Part shown: piece after piece, positions 41,911 through 50,859 of the stretch
Layout of the letters: each line of letters opens with the position of its first letter
Position numbering within the stretch: the first letter of the stretch is position 1
Assembly (NCBI GenBank): GCA_026014875.1
Contig: JAOZHO010000018.1
Span: forward strand, 1 to 63,388
Direction of reading: 5' to 3'
Origin: Candidatus Bathyarchaeota archaeon
GTDB lineage: Archaea > Thermoproteota > Bathyarchaeia > TCS64
DNA: 63,388 bases
Notes under the pieces: model-generated
What the model saw: only the letters and a program-made list of their open reading frames with translations
Database searches by the model: none
What the model was told of the DNA's origin: nothing
Translations under genes and position numbers: made by a program

Positions 41911-43094
41911 GGCCTCCCCCCCAGAAGCTCCCGGGTCGTCCCCATCCGGGTACTCATCCCCATGCCCGCCATGTAGTGCCCCGCCTTGAAACTGTTCGTG
42001 GCCACCTCGGTCCAGCCCATCTCCCTCAACGGGGCCACCACCATACAGGTATCCCTGAAGACCCGGCCCCCCGCCGCCCTGATGGCTTCAACATGTCCCG
42101 CTTCCTCGGCCCGGGAGTAGACGCTCCGGCTCGTGAAGACCCAGAGCCTCCCCCCGAAATCCCTCCCCCCGACGAGGCCGGCTATCTCCCCCAGCTCCTC
42201 GAGGCTGGAATGAGGGCAGCCCAGGGCGATGATGGGGTCCTCGAGGGGCCCCGTGAAGCGGGCAGCGGCCTCCTCGACATCGCTTGCGTTCACCGTTAGC
42301 CTCTCGAGACCAGCCAGATATGGCCCCATGGCCTCCGCCTCCGGGGTCACCCCCTCCCCGTGCCAGAGGGCGATGCCCCCGCTCGTCGCACACGCTGCTC
42401 CCAGGGCCTTCTTTGACTCGAGGCTCGGGCTTCCCAGCCCCTTGAAGTAAGGAACCGTGGTCCCCAGCCTCTTCCCGGTGACGTAGCCAAGGGCGCTGTA
42501 AGCCATGATCGAATCCAGGTTCGCCTCGATCTCCACGACGGCCCCGGGCCTCCGGTTCTCGTCGAGGCGGTAGCCGTAGAGGGCTGCGAGGCCCGTCACG
42601 GCGCTTGCGATGGTGGTGGGGCCCGACTCCCTGTTGGTCCTGGCCCCTATCACCGAGTTGGAGAAGCAGACCGCCGAGGATTCCGCCCAAGCGATCTGGC
42701 TCCCGAAGCCGGGGACGTGGCCCGCCAGGTAGGGTGTGCATGTGCATGTGGGCTCGACCCCCATCCTCTCGAAGGCCGCGAGGACCCGCCTCTGCCCCTC
42801 CGCGAACTCCTCGGGGACCCCCATCTCCCTCCAGAACTCCATGTCCATCCCCGCAGGATTCAGAGTCGCCCTTATCCGGGCCCTGGCCCCGAGGTCCGCC
42901 TGCTCCACGAGCCAGCCCAGCCCCGCCTCCCCCAGATTTTTGTAGGAGACCCCGGAGATGTGAGCGCTCTCCACCGGGACCAGCCTCTCCGCCCCGAAGA
43001 CCTCCCCCAAGGCCACAAGGAGCTCCAGAAGCTTTGCCACCGCTGGACCCTCCCCGCCCCCCAGCATCGCCTCCTCCACTCTAGTCAACTGCAA
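41907..43094 (-). CDS. Phosphomevalonate dehydratase large subunit (AcnX)
   Basis: A 395-residue aconitase-X catalytic subunit with MQLTRVEEAMLGGGEGPAVAKLLELLVALGEVFGAERLVPVESAHISGVSYKNLGEAG, the family N terminus. Cysteines for the 4Fe-4S cluster lie in CTCTPYL (about 118), SAVCFSNSVIGARTN (about 142) and FRDTCMVVAPL (about 350). It is translationally coupled to the small subunit. With the adjacent UbiD-family gene it provides two consecutive steps of isoprenoid precursor synthesis. Confidence 0.93.
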   Translation of the reverse strand: MQLTRVEEAMLGGGEGPAVAKLLELLVALGEVFGAERLVPVESAHISGVSYKNLGEAGLGWLVEQADLGARARIRATLNPAGMDMEFWREMGVPEEFAEGQRRVLAAFERMGVEPTCTCTPYLAGHVPGFGSQIAWAESSAVCFSNSVIGARTNRESGPTTIASAVTGLAALYGYRLDENRRPGAVVEIEANLDSIMAYSALGYVTGKRLGTTVPYFKGLGSPSLESKKALGAACATSGGIALWHGEGVTPEAEAMGPYLAGLERLTVNASDVEEAAARFTGPLEDPIIALGCPHSSLEELGEIAGLVGGRDFGGRLWVFTSRSVYSRAEEAGHVEAIRAAGGRVFRDTCMVVAPLREMGWTEVATNSFKAGHYMAGMGMSTRMGTTRELLGGRP

Positions 43095-43148
43095 ACTGTT
43101 CCCCGCCTGGTTCTGATCTGAAACCCCGGCCCGGGATAAAAAACCTGA

Positions 43149-44501
43149 CTAGGGCTCCGAGGAGTATCTGTCCAGTATCCTCTTGACCTCTTCGGAAACC
43201 GGGATACCCGGCCTCTCGAAGCCCTCTCCCCCCAGGGGCTTGGTGGCGTCGAAGCCCACTTTGCACCCCAGCTCCTTCTCCTGGTCCGAGGTGGGGTCGA
43301 GGCTCGAGACCCTCACATTGGGGATCACGAGGAGGTCCTCGTCTCCCCTGAACCGGGTTGCGAGGGCCCACTCCACCTGCTCCATGTCGTAGGGGTCGAT
43401 GTCGGAGTCCACCACCCAGGCGTGCTTGAGGCTCGGGTGGGCGGCGAAGATGGCCATGAGCACGTTCTTGGGGTCCCCCTCCCGGAACTTCTCGAAGCTC
43501 ACCACGCAGTGGAGCCACCCCATGCCCCCCAGGGTCATGTTCACCCCGCGGACCGTGGGAACCACGTTCCTCACGTACTCCCAGATCCGCACCTCCCGGC
43601 CCAGCCCCATCAGGAGCCGATGCTCGGCACCCGCCGGCAGCAACCCCTCGTAAACGTAATCCTCCCGGTGCATCGCCCCCACCAACTCGATGACCGGCTG
43701 CTCCCTCGCCACGTCGGCGGTCCCCGAGAGATCCACGAAGGGCCCCTCCGTATCCGTCTCGTTCAGGAGCATCTTTCCCTCCAAGACCAACTCAGCATCC
43801 GCAGGGGCGAGAGCATCGACATGGGGGCACTCAGTCAGCTTAAGCCCACCGTTCAACAGGGTGTTCGCCATCTCGAACTCGCTCGTCCCGAAGGGAGCCG
43901 GATACGCTGCGGCGACGTAGACCGCAGGGTGAACCCCGATGGAGATGCTCACGTCGAGGCTGTCCAACCCCGCCTCCCGGGCCATCTGGCTCAGCCTGTA
44001 GAGGTGCCGGGGGACCACCCTGATCCCCATCCTCCCATCATCCTTCACCAGTAGCCTGTGGAACGAGACATTCTCCACCGAGCCGTCGGGGCTCCGAGCG
44101 TAGACGATCCCCGCGGTGATGTAGGGCCCCGGGTCCGTCTCGAAGTGGGTGAGTATCGGGAACTCGGAGAGGCGCGGCTCGTCATGGACCACTTCCTTGA
44201 CGGGGCCGTCACCCACATCGCACGGCGTGGGGTTCCTGACCGCTTCCAAAAGATGACCATACAGCTCGCTCGGCCCCACCCCGAGGGCCTCCAGTATCCT
44301 GGGGCGGGTCCCGCAGACCCCCCCTACGACCATGCCGCCATACTCCTTGACGCTCTCGAAGAGGACGGCCTTGCCCCCGTCGAACCTCCTCAGCGCCTCG
44401 GGGATATCATTCCTCACCGAGAGAGGCTCCCCTATGCGGACCAGCTCGCCCCTCCCCTCTATCTCCTTGAGAAATTCCCTTAGATCAGCCATTTTCTTCA
44501 C
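43149..44501 (-). CDS. UbiD-family decarboxylase, likely anhydromevalonate phosphate decarboxylase
   Basis: A 450-residue prenyl-FMN-dependent decarboxylase. The UbiD catalytic region is visible: the Arg/Glu set around NVSFHRLLVKDDGRMGIRVVPRHLYRL, EMLLNETDTEGPFVDLSGT and WVVDSDIDPYDMEQVEWALATRFRGDEDLLVIPNV. Placement next to AcnX large and small subunits indicates the archaeal mevalonate role (decarboxylating anhydromevalonate phosphate to isopentenyl phosphate). No ubiX lies in the window. Confidence 0.9.
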   Translation of the reverse strand: MKKMADLREFLKEIEGRGELVRIGEPLSVRNDIPEALRRFDGGKAVLFESVKEYGGMVVGGVCGTRPRILEALGVGPSELYGHLLEAVRNPTPCDVGDGPVKEVVHDEPRLSEFPILTHFETDPGPYITAGIVYARSPDGSVENVSFHRLLVKDDGRMGIRVVPRHLYRLSQMAREAGLDSLDVSISIGVHPAVYVAAAYPAPFGTSEFEMANTLLNGGLKLTECPHVDALAPADAELVLEGKMLLNETDTEGPFVDLSGTADVAREQPVIELVGAMHREDYVYEGLLPAGAEHRLLMGLGREVRIWEYVRNVVPTVRGVNMTLGGMGWLHCVVSFEKFREGDPKNVLMAIFAAHPSLKHAWVVDSDIDPYDMEQVEWALATRFRGDEDLLVIPNVRVSSLDPTSDQEKELGCKVGFDATKPLGGEGFERPGIPVSEEVKRILDRYSSEP

Positions 44502-44829
44502 CTTCTTTCCCGATGAGCCCCCGGGCCAGCTCCAGCAGGGTCCTCCCGGCCTCGTCGCCGAGCCCCACGGGCAGATTCACGCTCACCAGAGCCATCTTCC
44601 CCGTCAACGCCGCAAGCTGACCCCCCAGGATCAGCCCCAGCTGCCGGTCCCTGTCCCCCAGCAGGGACGAGGAAGACCTGTCCGGGAGAGTCACGGTCAG
44701 CGTCCCCATGCGGGGCCCCTCCCCCTCCCAGAAGAACGCCACCACAGCGTTATCCAACTCGGCGACCGCCCCCTGGAGCTTTCTCTCCTCGTGCCGAGCC
44801 TCACCGGTCGTGAACCCCAGGCTCATCAA
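44485..44829 (-). CDS. Proteasome assembly chaperone 4-like small protein
   Basis: A 114-residue protein overlapping the UbiD gene start by 17 bases. The core VVAFFWEGEGPRMGTLTVTLP, then SLLGDRDRQLGLILGGQLAALTGKMALVSVNLPVG, resembles eukaryotic PAC4/PSMG4 (W.G..P...L.VA, SLLGD, LA..T.KQVFVSYNL) from memory of the human protein. If right, it could assist 20S proteasome assembly; the operon link with mevalonate genes would then be incidental. The alternative is an unrelated PAC3/PAC4-fold protein. Confidence 0.5.
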   Translation of the reverse strand: MMSLGFTTGEARHEERKLQGAVAELDNAVVAFFWEGEGPRMGTLTVTLPDRSSSSLLGDRDRQLGLILGGQLAALTGKMALVSVNLPVGLGDEAGRTLLELARGLIGKEGEENG

Positions 44830-44915
44830 ATATCGATTCTCAAGACGCTTCTAGGCCAGTTAAGGATTCCCTTCACCCTGCAACCGTTAAAAGAGCCCCG
44901 GGGAGACGTGGATCC

Positions 44916-45641
44916 GTGGACCCCTTGAGACTCCTCGTCGTCTCCGACATCCACAGCAACCACATCGCCCTCCGGGCAGTCCTAGACGACGCAGCCCCCT
45001 GGGACCGGTGCATCTGCGCCGGGGACACCGTGGGCTACGGCCCCGACCCCAACGAGTGCATCGACGCCCTCCGAGACAACGGCTTCAGATGTATCAGGGG
45101 GAACCACGACCACGAAGTCATCACCGGAGACGCCTCCTCACCGGAGGGAGCCCCCGGAAATTTCCGCTTCAACCCCCGGGCCGCCAGAGCCATCAAGATC
45201 AACCGGGGCCTCCTCACCCCCGATTCGAGGGCGTATCTCGAGGGCTTACCGACCTCTCTGAGACTCAAGGTCGACGGCGTAAACATCGCTGTATACCACG
45301 GTAGCCCGCGGGCCCCCCTGAGCGAGTACATCATGCCCGAGGAGGCCAAGATGAGAGCGGCACAGCTGATCGCGGAGTCGGAATGCACCTTCCTCGTGCT
45401 GGGTCACACCCACAAACCCTACGCCATCGAGCACGGAGACGCCCTGCTCCTCAACCCCGGCTCGGTCGGGCAGCCCAGGGACGGCGACCCACGCGCCAGC
45501 TACGCCCTAGTAGAGATAGCCGAGGGGAAAATAAATTCATACATCCATCGAGTGAAATACGATATCAAGAGAACCCAGGAAAAGATGAAGAGACGGGGCC
45601 TACCGAAAACCCTCGCAACGAGGCTCGGACGCGGCCGCTGA
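44916..45641 (+). CDS. Metallophosphoesterase, YfcE/MJ0936 type
   Basis: A 241-residue calcineurin-like phosphoesterase. Metal ligands: SDIHSNHIAL (D-x-H), CAGDTVGYGPDPNECID (GD), IRGNHDHEV (GNHD), AVYHGSP (H) and VLGHTHKPY (GHTH). It hydrolyses phosphodiesters or phosphomonoesters; the substrate is unknown. It starts at GTG 44916 and is divergent from the PAC4-like gene across an 86-base gap. Confidence 0.92.
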   Translation: MDPLRLLVVSDIHSNHIALRAVLDDAAPWDRCICAGDTVGYGPDPNECIDALRDNGFRCIRGNHDHEVITGDASSPEGAPGNFRFNPRAARAIKINRGLLTPDSRAYLEGLPTSLRLKVDGVNIAVYHGSPRAPLSEYIMPEEAKMRAAQLIAESECTFLVLGHTHKPYAIEHGDALLLNPGSVGQPRDGDPRASYALVEIAEGKINSYIHRVKYDIKRTQEKMKRRGLPKTLATRLGRGR

Positions 45642-45680
45642 AAGATGACCCATGAGTCACTCGGCTTGGCAACTGATAGG

Positions 45681-45693
45681 AATTTAAATAAAG
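45681..45693 (+). promoter_or_regulatory. TATA box of aglB
   Basis: AATTTAAATAAAG lies about 34-46 bases before ATG 45727, a close match to the archaeal TATA consensus. GC content drops sharply around it. Confidence 0.6.
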
Positions 45694-45726
45694 CATTCCA
45701 CCTCACATATCTGGACGCGGGGAAAA

Positions 45727-47733
45727 ATGGCAAAAACAACCGACCAGGGCAGATTCGGCGCACTGACCGGGACACTGGGCTCCCTAATGCCCCGGATCAC
45801 TAGGAGAACCGCCCTAGAGCTGGCTGTCTTGGGCATGGTCGTGGTTCTCGCAGTTCTCTTCAGGGCCATGCGCGTCCGTTGGGGTGCCTATATGGACGCC
45901 TTCGACCCCCTCTTCCAGCTCAGGGTCACAGAGTACGTAGTCGAGAACGGCTATGCCTCATGGTTCTCGTGGGACGACAAAATGAGCTGGTATCCCTGGG
46001 GGAGGAACATCGCGACGTCGTCTTATCCCGGGGTTCCCTTCACGGGGGCCTTCGTCTACTTCGTCGCCAGGGCCCTCGGCCTCGACGTCACGGTCTACCA
46101 GGTCTGCCTCTACTTCCCGGTGCTCATGGGCGCGATCACATGCATCGTCGCCTACTTCCTGGGGAGAGACATGGGGGGCAGCTCCACGGGCCTCGTCGCC
46201 GCGTTCTTCATGGCCATCAGCGAGGCCTTCATCGGGCGCACCTCTCTCGGCTTCTACGACACCGAGAACATAGGCATCTTCGGGATGACTGCCATCACCT
46301 TATTCTTCCTCCGCTCCCTCGACTCGGATCGTTCGTTCAAGGAAAGGCTCGTATACGGAATAGTCTCGGGGCTTTTCCTGGGTTACACTTTCGCCTCCTG
46401 GGGCGCCACGAGATATGTTGTGGGTCTCCTGATTTTATTCGTTCTCGCAGTTCTCATCACGGGCAGATTCGAGAGACGCCACCTCGTCTCTTATGCCCTG
46501 ACTCTGGGAATTGGACTGGCCATCGCCGTCTTCGTACCAAGACTGGGCACAAAATACCTGATGAGTACCGAGAATATTGCGGCTATCCTTCTAGGCGTTC
46601 TGCTGACGGTTTACGAGTTCGCCCGCCATAAACTGGAGGAGCGGCAGACCGTGCTGTTGATCGGCGGACTGGTGCTGGCTCTAATTCTGGGCGTCTTCGT
46701 GCTCGAAGCATTGGGGGTGGCCAACCCTATCTCGGGTAAATTCCTGAGCGTCATCAACCCCACGCAATCCGCCGATAATCCTCTGTCCCAGTCGGTGGCT
46801 GAGCACAAGAGATCGGTGTGGGCCAGCTTCTTCGGGACCTTCGGAATCACCCTTCCCTTGGCCGTCCTAGGGGCGTATTTCTCCGTAAACAACCTCGACG
46901 ACAGACGCCTATATGGTGCGATCTTCTTCGTCACGGCCGTCTATTTCACGGGTTCCATGACTCGGCTTTCGCTGATCCTTTCCATCCCCGTGAGCCTGAT
47001 GGCCGCATTCGGCCTCACGGAGCTCCTCACGCCCTTCGTAGCCCTCTCAAAGAAGAAAAAGGACACCGGCAGGCGGCGAAGGAAGATTGTCTGGCAGGGG
47101 CTCAGCAGGGAACTCTCAATCGTCTTCACACTCTTCATCCTTGTCACGATCCTACCCTCCATCTGGAGCACCGCCAAGAGCGCCAACAGGCCCACCTCCA
47201 TGGCGTCCTCCAGCGTGCCCGCCCTCTTCGGGGACAGATACCCTCAGGACTGGCTCCAAGCCCTCAACTGGATGAAGGACAACCTCGCCGACGACGCCGT
47301 CGTGGTCTCATGGTGGGACTACGGCTACTGGATCGAGGCCATCGGGGAGCAGACAACCCTGGCCGACGGCGCCACGACCAATCGTTCGCAGATCGGGTAC
47401 ATCGGTAGGATAATGATGCTCAACCAGACGGAGTCGCTGCCCCTGCTCGAGGCCTACGATGCCACACATATCGTGGTCTTCAACACCTTCAACCCTAACA
47501 ACCGCGAGACCCAGTGGCCGTTCGGGGACAACGTCAAGTGGTCATGGATGGTCCAGATCGGGGAGCTTAAGCTCACCGACTACATCGACACCTCCACCGG
47601 TGAGACCACTGCGAGGTTCGAGGAGTCGACCCTCAACAGGCTCATGAACCTGACGCCGGACCCCGCCTACGAGCTGGCCTTCGCCTCGGAATTCACGTTC
47701 GTCCTGGTCTACGAGTTAGACTACGACGCCTAG
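45727..47733 (+). CDS. aglB: Oligosaccharyltransferase AglB (STT3 family)
   Basis: A 668-residue membrane enzyme that moves lipid-linked glycan to Asn in N-glycosylation. An N-terminal hydrophobic region with about 12 helices (about 35-460) includes the first D-x-D-like site YMDAFDPLFQLR and a DTENIG loop. The C-terminal external domain carries the signature WWDYGYW (about 532-538). Its 668 residues suggest a short-form AglB. It indicates that the S-layer or surface proteins are N-glycosylated. Confidence 0.95.
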   Translation: MAKTTDQGRFGALTGTLGSLMPRITRRTALELAVLGMVVVLAVLFRAMRVRWGAYMDAFDPLFQLRVTEYVVENGYASWFSWDDKMSWYPWGRNIATSSYPGVPFTGAFVYFVARALGLDVTVYQVCLYFPVLMGAITCIVAYFLGRDMGGSSTGLVAAFFMAISEAFIGRTSLGFYDTENIGIFGMTAITLFFLRSLDSDRSFKERLVYGIVSGLFLGYTFASWGATRYVVGLLILFVLAVLITGRFERRHLVSYALTLGIGLAIAVFVPRLGTKYLMSTENIAAILLGVLLTVYEFARHKLEERQTVLLIGGLVLALILGVFVLEALGVANPISGKFLSVINPTQSADNPLSQSVAEHKRSVWASFFGTFGITLPLAVLGAYFSVNNLDDRRLYGAIFFVTAVYFTGSMTRLSLILSIPVSLMAAFGLTELLTPFVALSKKKKDTGRRRRKIVWQGLSRELSIVFTLFILVTILPSIWSTAKSANRPTSMASSSVPALFGDRYPQDWLQALNWMKDNLADDAVVVSWWDYGYWIEAIGEQTTLADGATTNRSQIGYIGRIMMLNQTESLPLLEAYDATHIVVFNTFNPNNRETQWPFGDNVKWSWMVQIGELKLTDYIDTSTGETTARFEESTLNRLMNLTPDPAYELAFASEFTFVLVYELDYDA

Positions 47734-48008
47734 ACGTAGACGGGGGGTCTCGTCGTGCTTGATAGGACTTCGGTCCTTCATGGATACCCTTCTCGGAGAC
47801 CCCGATGTTGTGGATGACGCAAGTCTCGGCTCCGACGGAGTTCTTGCTTATTTTTCTCTCCGATGGGCTGGGTGTGGGCGTTGCCGGGCTGCCCCTTGAT
47901 AGGCGTGGAATTTATCTGAAAAACCGGTGCGATCCGGACGTTTTAAGGTCTTCCTCCGCTGGCGGTAGATTTTATAGGTTACTACCGTATGGGATCCTTG
48001 GTGGTTCT

Positions 48009-48482
48009 GTGACTCGGGGCAAGTTGGATGATCGGGATGTGCGGATCCTCCGGTTTCTCGAGAAGGACGCCCGGAACAGCTTTTCAGGGATCGCGAGGGA
48101 TCTGGGGGTTTCTATCGACACTGTCACGAAGAGGTACAGGAAGATGCTGGCGATGGGGGTCCTGAAGCGGACGACCATTCTCCTGGACCCGAGGGCGTTG
48201 GGGGTGGAGACCGTAGCGAGTCTCGAGCTGGAGATCGATTACAGCGGGGTCGATGAGCTGGTCGAGAGGATATGCGGTCTCCCGGGGATCGTCTTCTGCA
48301 CTCCGTCCCTGGGCAGGAAGGATATCTTCGCGATCGCCTTCCTCGAGTCGGTGGAGGAGCTGAGCCGCATCAACTTTCAGCTGAAGGGGCTCGAGGGGGT
48401 CAGGGAGGTGAAATCGAGCATATGGATCGAGGACTACATGCTCTGCCCCGAGAACTTTGACCTCTCCAGGGTGGTGACGTGA
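48009..48482 (+). CDS. Lrp/AsnC family regulator, first of a pair
   Basis: About 157 residues from GTG 48009. HTH: KLDDRDVRILRFLEKDARNSFSGIARDLGVSIDTVTKRYRKMLAMGVLKRTTILLD. The RAM domain follows (ETVASLELEIDYSGVDELVERI...IVFCTPSLGRKDIFAIAFLESVEELSRI). The frame is open for 68 more codons upstream to 47805, but these look non-coding. It ends by overlapping the second Lrp gene. The ligand is unknown, possibly an amino acid. Confidence 0.9.
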   Translation: MTRGKLDDRDVRILRFLEKDARNSFSGIARDLGVSIDTVTKRYRKMLAMGVLKRTTILLDPRALGVETVASLELEIDYSGVDELVERICGLPGIVFCTPSLGRKDIFAIAFLESVEELSRINFQLKGLEGVREVKSSIWIEDYMLCPENFDLSRVVT

Positions 48483-48946
48483 TGGCGGCCCTCGACGATA
48501 TCGACAGGTTCATCATCGACAGGATGACGGAGGACGCCCGGGCTTCATTCAGGGGGATGGCGAGGAAGCTCGGGGTCTCCCCTGACACGGTGATCGGAAG
48601 GTATCGGAGGATGGAGGAGCGGGGTTTGATCCGGGGCTCCACGACTGTATTCGACCCCGTCCAGCTCGGGTATCAGGGGATGGCGGCGTTTCACATCGAC
48701 ATGGATCCCTCCTCCCCTGATGGGGGCTCTAGGGGGGTGCTGGAGGCGTTGATCAAGCTCCCGAATATCATCGTCGCGACGAGGACTGTGGGGGACCACG
48801 ACCTGCTGGCTTTGGGGGTGGTCTTCGGGGTGGGGCATCTCGTGGAGCTCTCGGGGGAGATCGGGGGGATACCGGGGGTGAGGGATCTCCAAGTCTCCAT
48901 CTGGGAGACGGGGAGGGAGGTCTCTCCCAAGTTCTTCATCATCTGA
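48479..48946 (+). CDS. Lrp/AsnC family regulator, second of a pair
   Basis: A 155-residue paralogue: HTH ALDDIDRFIIDRMTEDARASFRGMARKLGVSPDTVIGRYRRMEERGLIRGSTTVFD and RAM ending SIWETGREVSPKFFII. The start is GTG 48479 or ATG 48482, overlapping the first regulator. The two share gene order and are similar throughout, consistent with tandem duplication; they may heterodimerise. Confidence 0.9.
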   Translation: MMAALDDIDRFIIDRMTEDARASFRGMARKLGVSPDTVIGRYRRMEERGLIRGSTTVFDPVQLGYQGMAAFHIDMDPSSPDGGSRGVLEALIKLPNIIVATRTVGDHDLLALGVVFGVGHLVELSGEIGGIPGVRDLQVSIWETGREVSPKFFII

Positions 48947-48992
48947 CGCTGGGGCTCAACCCTTATCAGTGGGGGATCCAATACCCAGCAGC

Positions 48993-49268
48993 ATGGCATC
49001 GAAGATCAAGGCGTCCCATATTCTCGTGGAGAAGCAGTCCCAGGCCCTCAAGCTCATGGAGGAACTGGAGGCGGGCAAGGATTTCAAGGGGCTCGCGAGG
49101 AAGCACTCCACATGCCCCTCGGGTAAGCGGGGTGGAGATCTGGGGAATTTCGGTAGGGGCCAGATGGTGAAGGAGTTCGAGACGGCGGCATTCGCCCTCA
49201 ATGTGGGGGGGGTCTCGGCGCCCGTGAAGACCCAGTTCGGCTACCACATCATCAAGAGGACCGGTTAG
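48993..49268 (+). CDS. Parvulin-type peptidyl-prolyl isomerase
   Basis: About 91 residues from ATG 48993: MASKIKASHILVEKQSQALKLMEELEAGKDFKGLARKHSTCPSGKRGGDLGNFGRGQMVKEFETAAFAL, ending VKTQFGYHIIKRTG. The Cys in HSTCPSG, the two His and the GDLG/FGYHII motifs are the complete parvulin active site. There is no signal peptide, so it is cytosolic. It accelerates prolyl cis/trans isomerisation. Confidence 0.95.
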   Translation: MASKIKASHILVEKQSQALKLMEELEAGKDFKGLARKHSTCPSGKRGGDLGNFGRGQMVKEFETAAFALNVGGVSAPVKTQFGYHIIKRTG

Positions 49269-49277
49269 CCGGCTCCC

Positions 49278-50339
49278 TCAGCTTATACCTGCGGTTCTCG
49301 GTCGAAGGACGGCATTCAGGGCGGTTCCGAGGAGCCCCATCTTATCCCTGACTATTTCTCGGTACACCTCGCATTCGACCCAGCATCCCGGGCATTCGCC
49401 CCTAGATATCCTGATACGGGCTGCCCCTGCTGCCTTTGAACTCCATATTTTCGAGAGGCTTTCATCCTTCACGTTGCCGAGGGCGTCCTCGATGAATATG
49501 CAGGGGTAGACGTTTCCGTATGGGTCGAGGAAAAAGGATGAGGATGCGGCTCTACAGGGGAGCCGTCTCCCACCGGGGTCCCTGATGTAGTCCAGGGCGC
49601 CCTGCATGTACCTGAGGTTGGTGACGGCGCGCCTCAAGCCCGGGTTCTCGATGAGAGCTTTCCCCATCGACTGAAGGGTGGGGAGGAGGCGCTCCGCGCA
49701 ATCCGATGGCGTCGGGGATGCCCCCCTGTTCCTGTAGTAGATGTCGCTGAAGTTCACGGGTCTGAAGCTGAAGTCGGCTCCTTGTCTCATGGTCAGGGAC
49801 CAGACCTCCGGGAGTTCTAGGTGGTTCTCGTTCGTGACGGTCATCCCCACAGAGACGCCGAGTCCTGCGTGTTCCTCTCTCAGGGAGCGCAGTCTCCTGA
49901 GGGTCTCGACTGCCCTGTCGAAGCTGCCTTCGATGCCCCTGATGGCGTCGTGGGTGCCCCCGACTCCGTCTAATGAAACGCTCACCCCGAGGCGTATGCC
50001 GTCGGCGTCGTGGAGCATCTCCCGTGTCGCCGCTTCTATCCTTCGGGGCGTCAGTCCGTTGGTGGGTATCCAGATGGTGGATCGGGGGAGGTGCCCCCTG
50101 ATGGCGTGGATCAGTTCGGGGAGGTCTTCTCGTAGATAGGGTTCTCCTCCCGTGACCTGGATCGATGTGATGTCCCTGAGGAAGCCCCTGTTCTCGCTGA
50201 GGAGGCCTTCGATCTCGTCCAGGGTCATCTCTCCTTTGCCCGGGTCAGCTGTTCTCCAGATTCCACAGGTCTGGCATTTGCCGTTGCACCTGTATGTGAC
50301 TGCGAAGTTGGAGATGTAGGTGGGGCGCGGGGATCGCAT
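49278..50339 (-). CDS. Radical SAM/SPASM-domain protein
   Basis: A 353-residue protein. The SAM-cluster motif is CNGKCQTCGIW (CxxxCxxC, about 18-25), the Gly-rich motif VTGGEPYLR. A C-terminal SPASM-like region has Cys in LPCRAASSSFFLDPYGNVYPCIFI and GECPGCWVECEVYREI. Family members modify peptides or act in cofactor synthesis; no precursor peptide is apparent nearby. Convergent with parvulin. Confidence 0.9.
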   Translation of the reverse strand: MRSPRPTYISNFAVTYRCNGKCQTCGIWRTADPGKGEMTLDEIEGLLSENRGFLRDITSIQVTGGEPYLREDLPELIHAIRGHLPRSTIWIPTNGLTPRRIEAATREMLHDADGIRLGVSVSLDGVGGTHDAIRGIEGSFDRAVETLRRLRSLREEHAGLGVSVGMTVTNENHLELPEVWSLTMRQGADFSFRPVNFSDIYYRNRGASPTPSDCAERLLPTLQSMGKALIENPGLRRAVTNLRYMQGALDYIRDPGGRRLPCRAASSSFFLDPYGNVYPCIFIEDALGNVKDESLSKIWSSKAAGAARIRISRGECPGCWVECEVYREIVRDKMGLLGTALNAVLRPRTAGIS

Positions 50340-50385
50340 GCCTGATCATATCCTTCAATATTTTCTGTATCTTATCTTTTGGGGT

Positions 50386-50400
50386 GGGCATAACATTTAT
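50386..50400 (+). promoter_or_regulatory. TATA box of the aIF5A gene
   Basis: CATAACATTTATAGCG lies at about 50389-50404, 43-58 bases before the preferred TTG start at 50447. The spacing allows a short leader. Confidence 0.4.
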
Positions 50401-50446
50401 AGCGATTAGCTCCGAAGTAGCTTCGAAAATCCAGAGGTTACGCGAG

Positions 50447-50845
50447 TTGTCATACAAGATCGCTAGGGTCGGGGACCTCAAGGTGGGCTCCTATGCCATC
50501 GTGGACGATGAGCCGAGCCGGATCATGTCCATCCAGAAGAGCAAGCCGGGGAAGCACGGGAGCGCAAAGTACAGGTGCTCAGCGGTGAGCCTCTTCGACG
50601 GCAGCAAGAGGAGCTTCGTGAGCCCCGTCGCCACCAGCATCAACATTCCCATCGTCGAGAAGAACGCCGCCCAGATCGTCTCCATGAATCCCAACGGTCT
50701 CCAACTCATGGACCTAGAGTCCTACGAGGTCTTCGAAGTCACCATGCCCAACGATAAGGATATCGTCGCTAAACTCGCAGCGGGTAAGGAAGTCGAGTAC
50801 TGGAAGATCATGGGCCGTTACAAGATCCAGCGAGTCAAGGGCTAG
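50447..50845 (+). CDS. eif5A: Translation factor aIF5A
   Basis: About 132 residues from TTG 50447 (SYKIARVGDLKVGSYAIVDDEPSRIMSI). The hypusination loop is KSKPGKHGSAKYRCSAV, with the Lys in PGKHG modified by deoxyhypusine synthase. The C-terminal OB fold ends KIMGRYKIQRVKG. The frame is open to 50384, but homologues start where I place the TTG. The modifying enzyme is encoded 14 bases downstream. Confidence 0.95.
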   Translation: MSYKIARVGDLKVGSYAIVDDEPSRIMSIQKSKPGKHGSAKYRCSAVSLFDGSKRSFVSPVATSINIPIVEKNAAQIVSMNPNGLQLMDLESYEVFEVTMPNDKDIVAKLAAGKEVEYWKIMGRYKIQRVKG

Positions 50846-50859
50846 GCGAAGGTTTTAGG

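Noticed and set aside
47805-48008. Upstream extension of the first Lrp regulator
   Set aside because: Lead sequence is not protein-like and Lrp proteins start at the HTH; GTG 48009 preferred.
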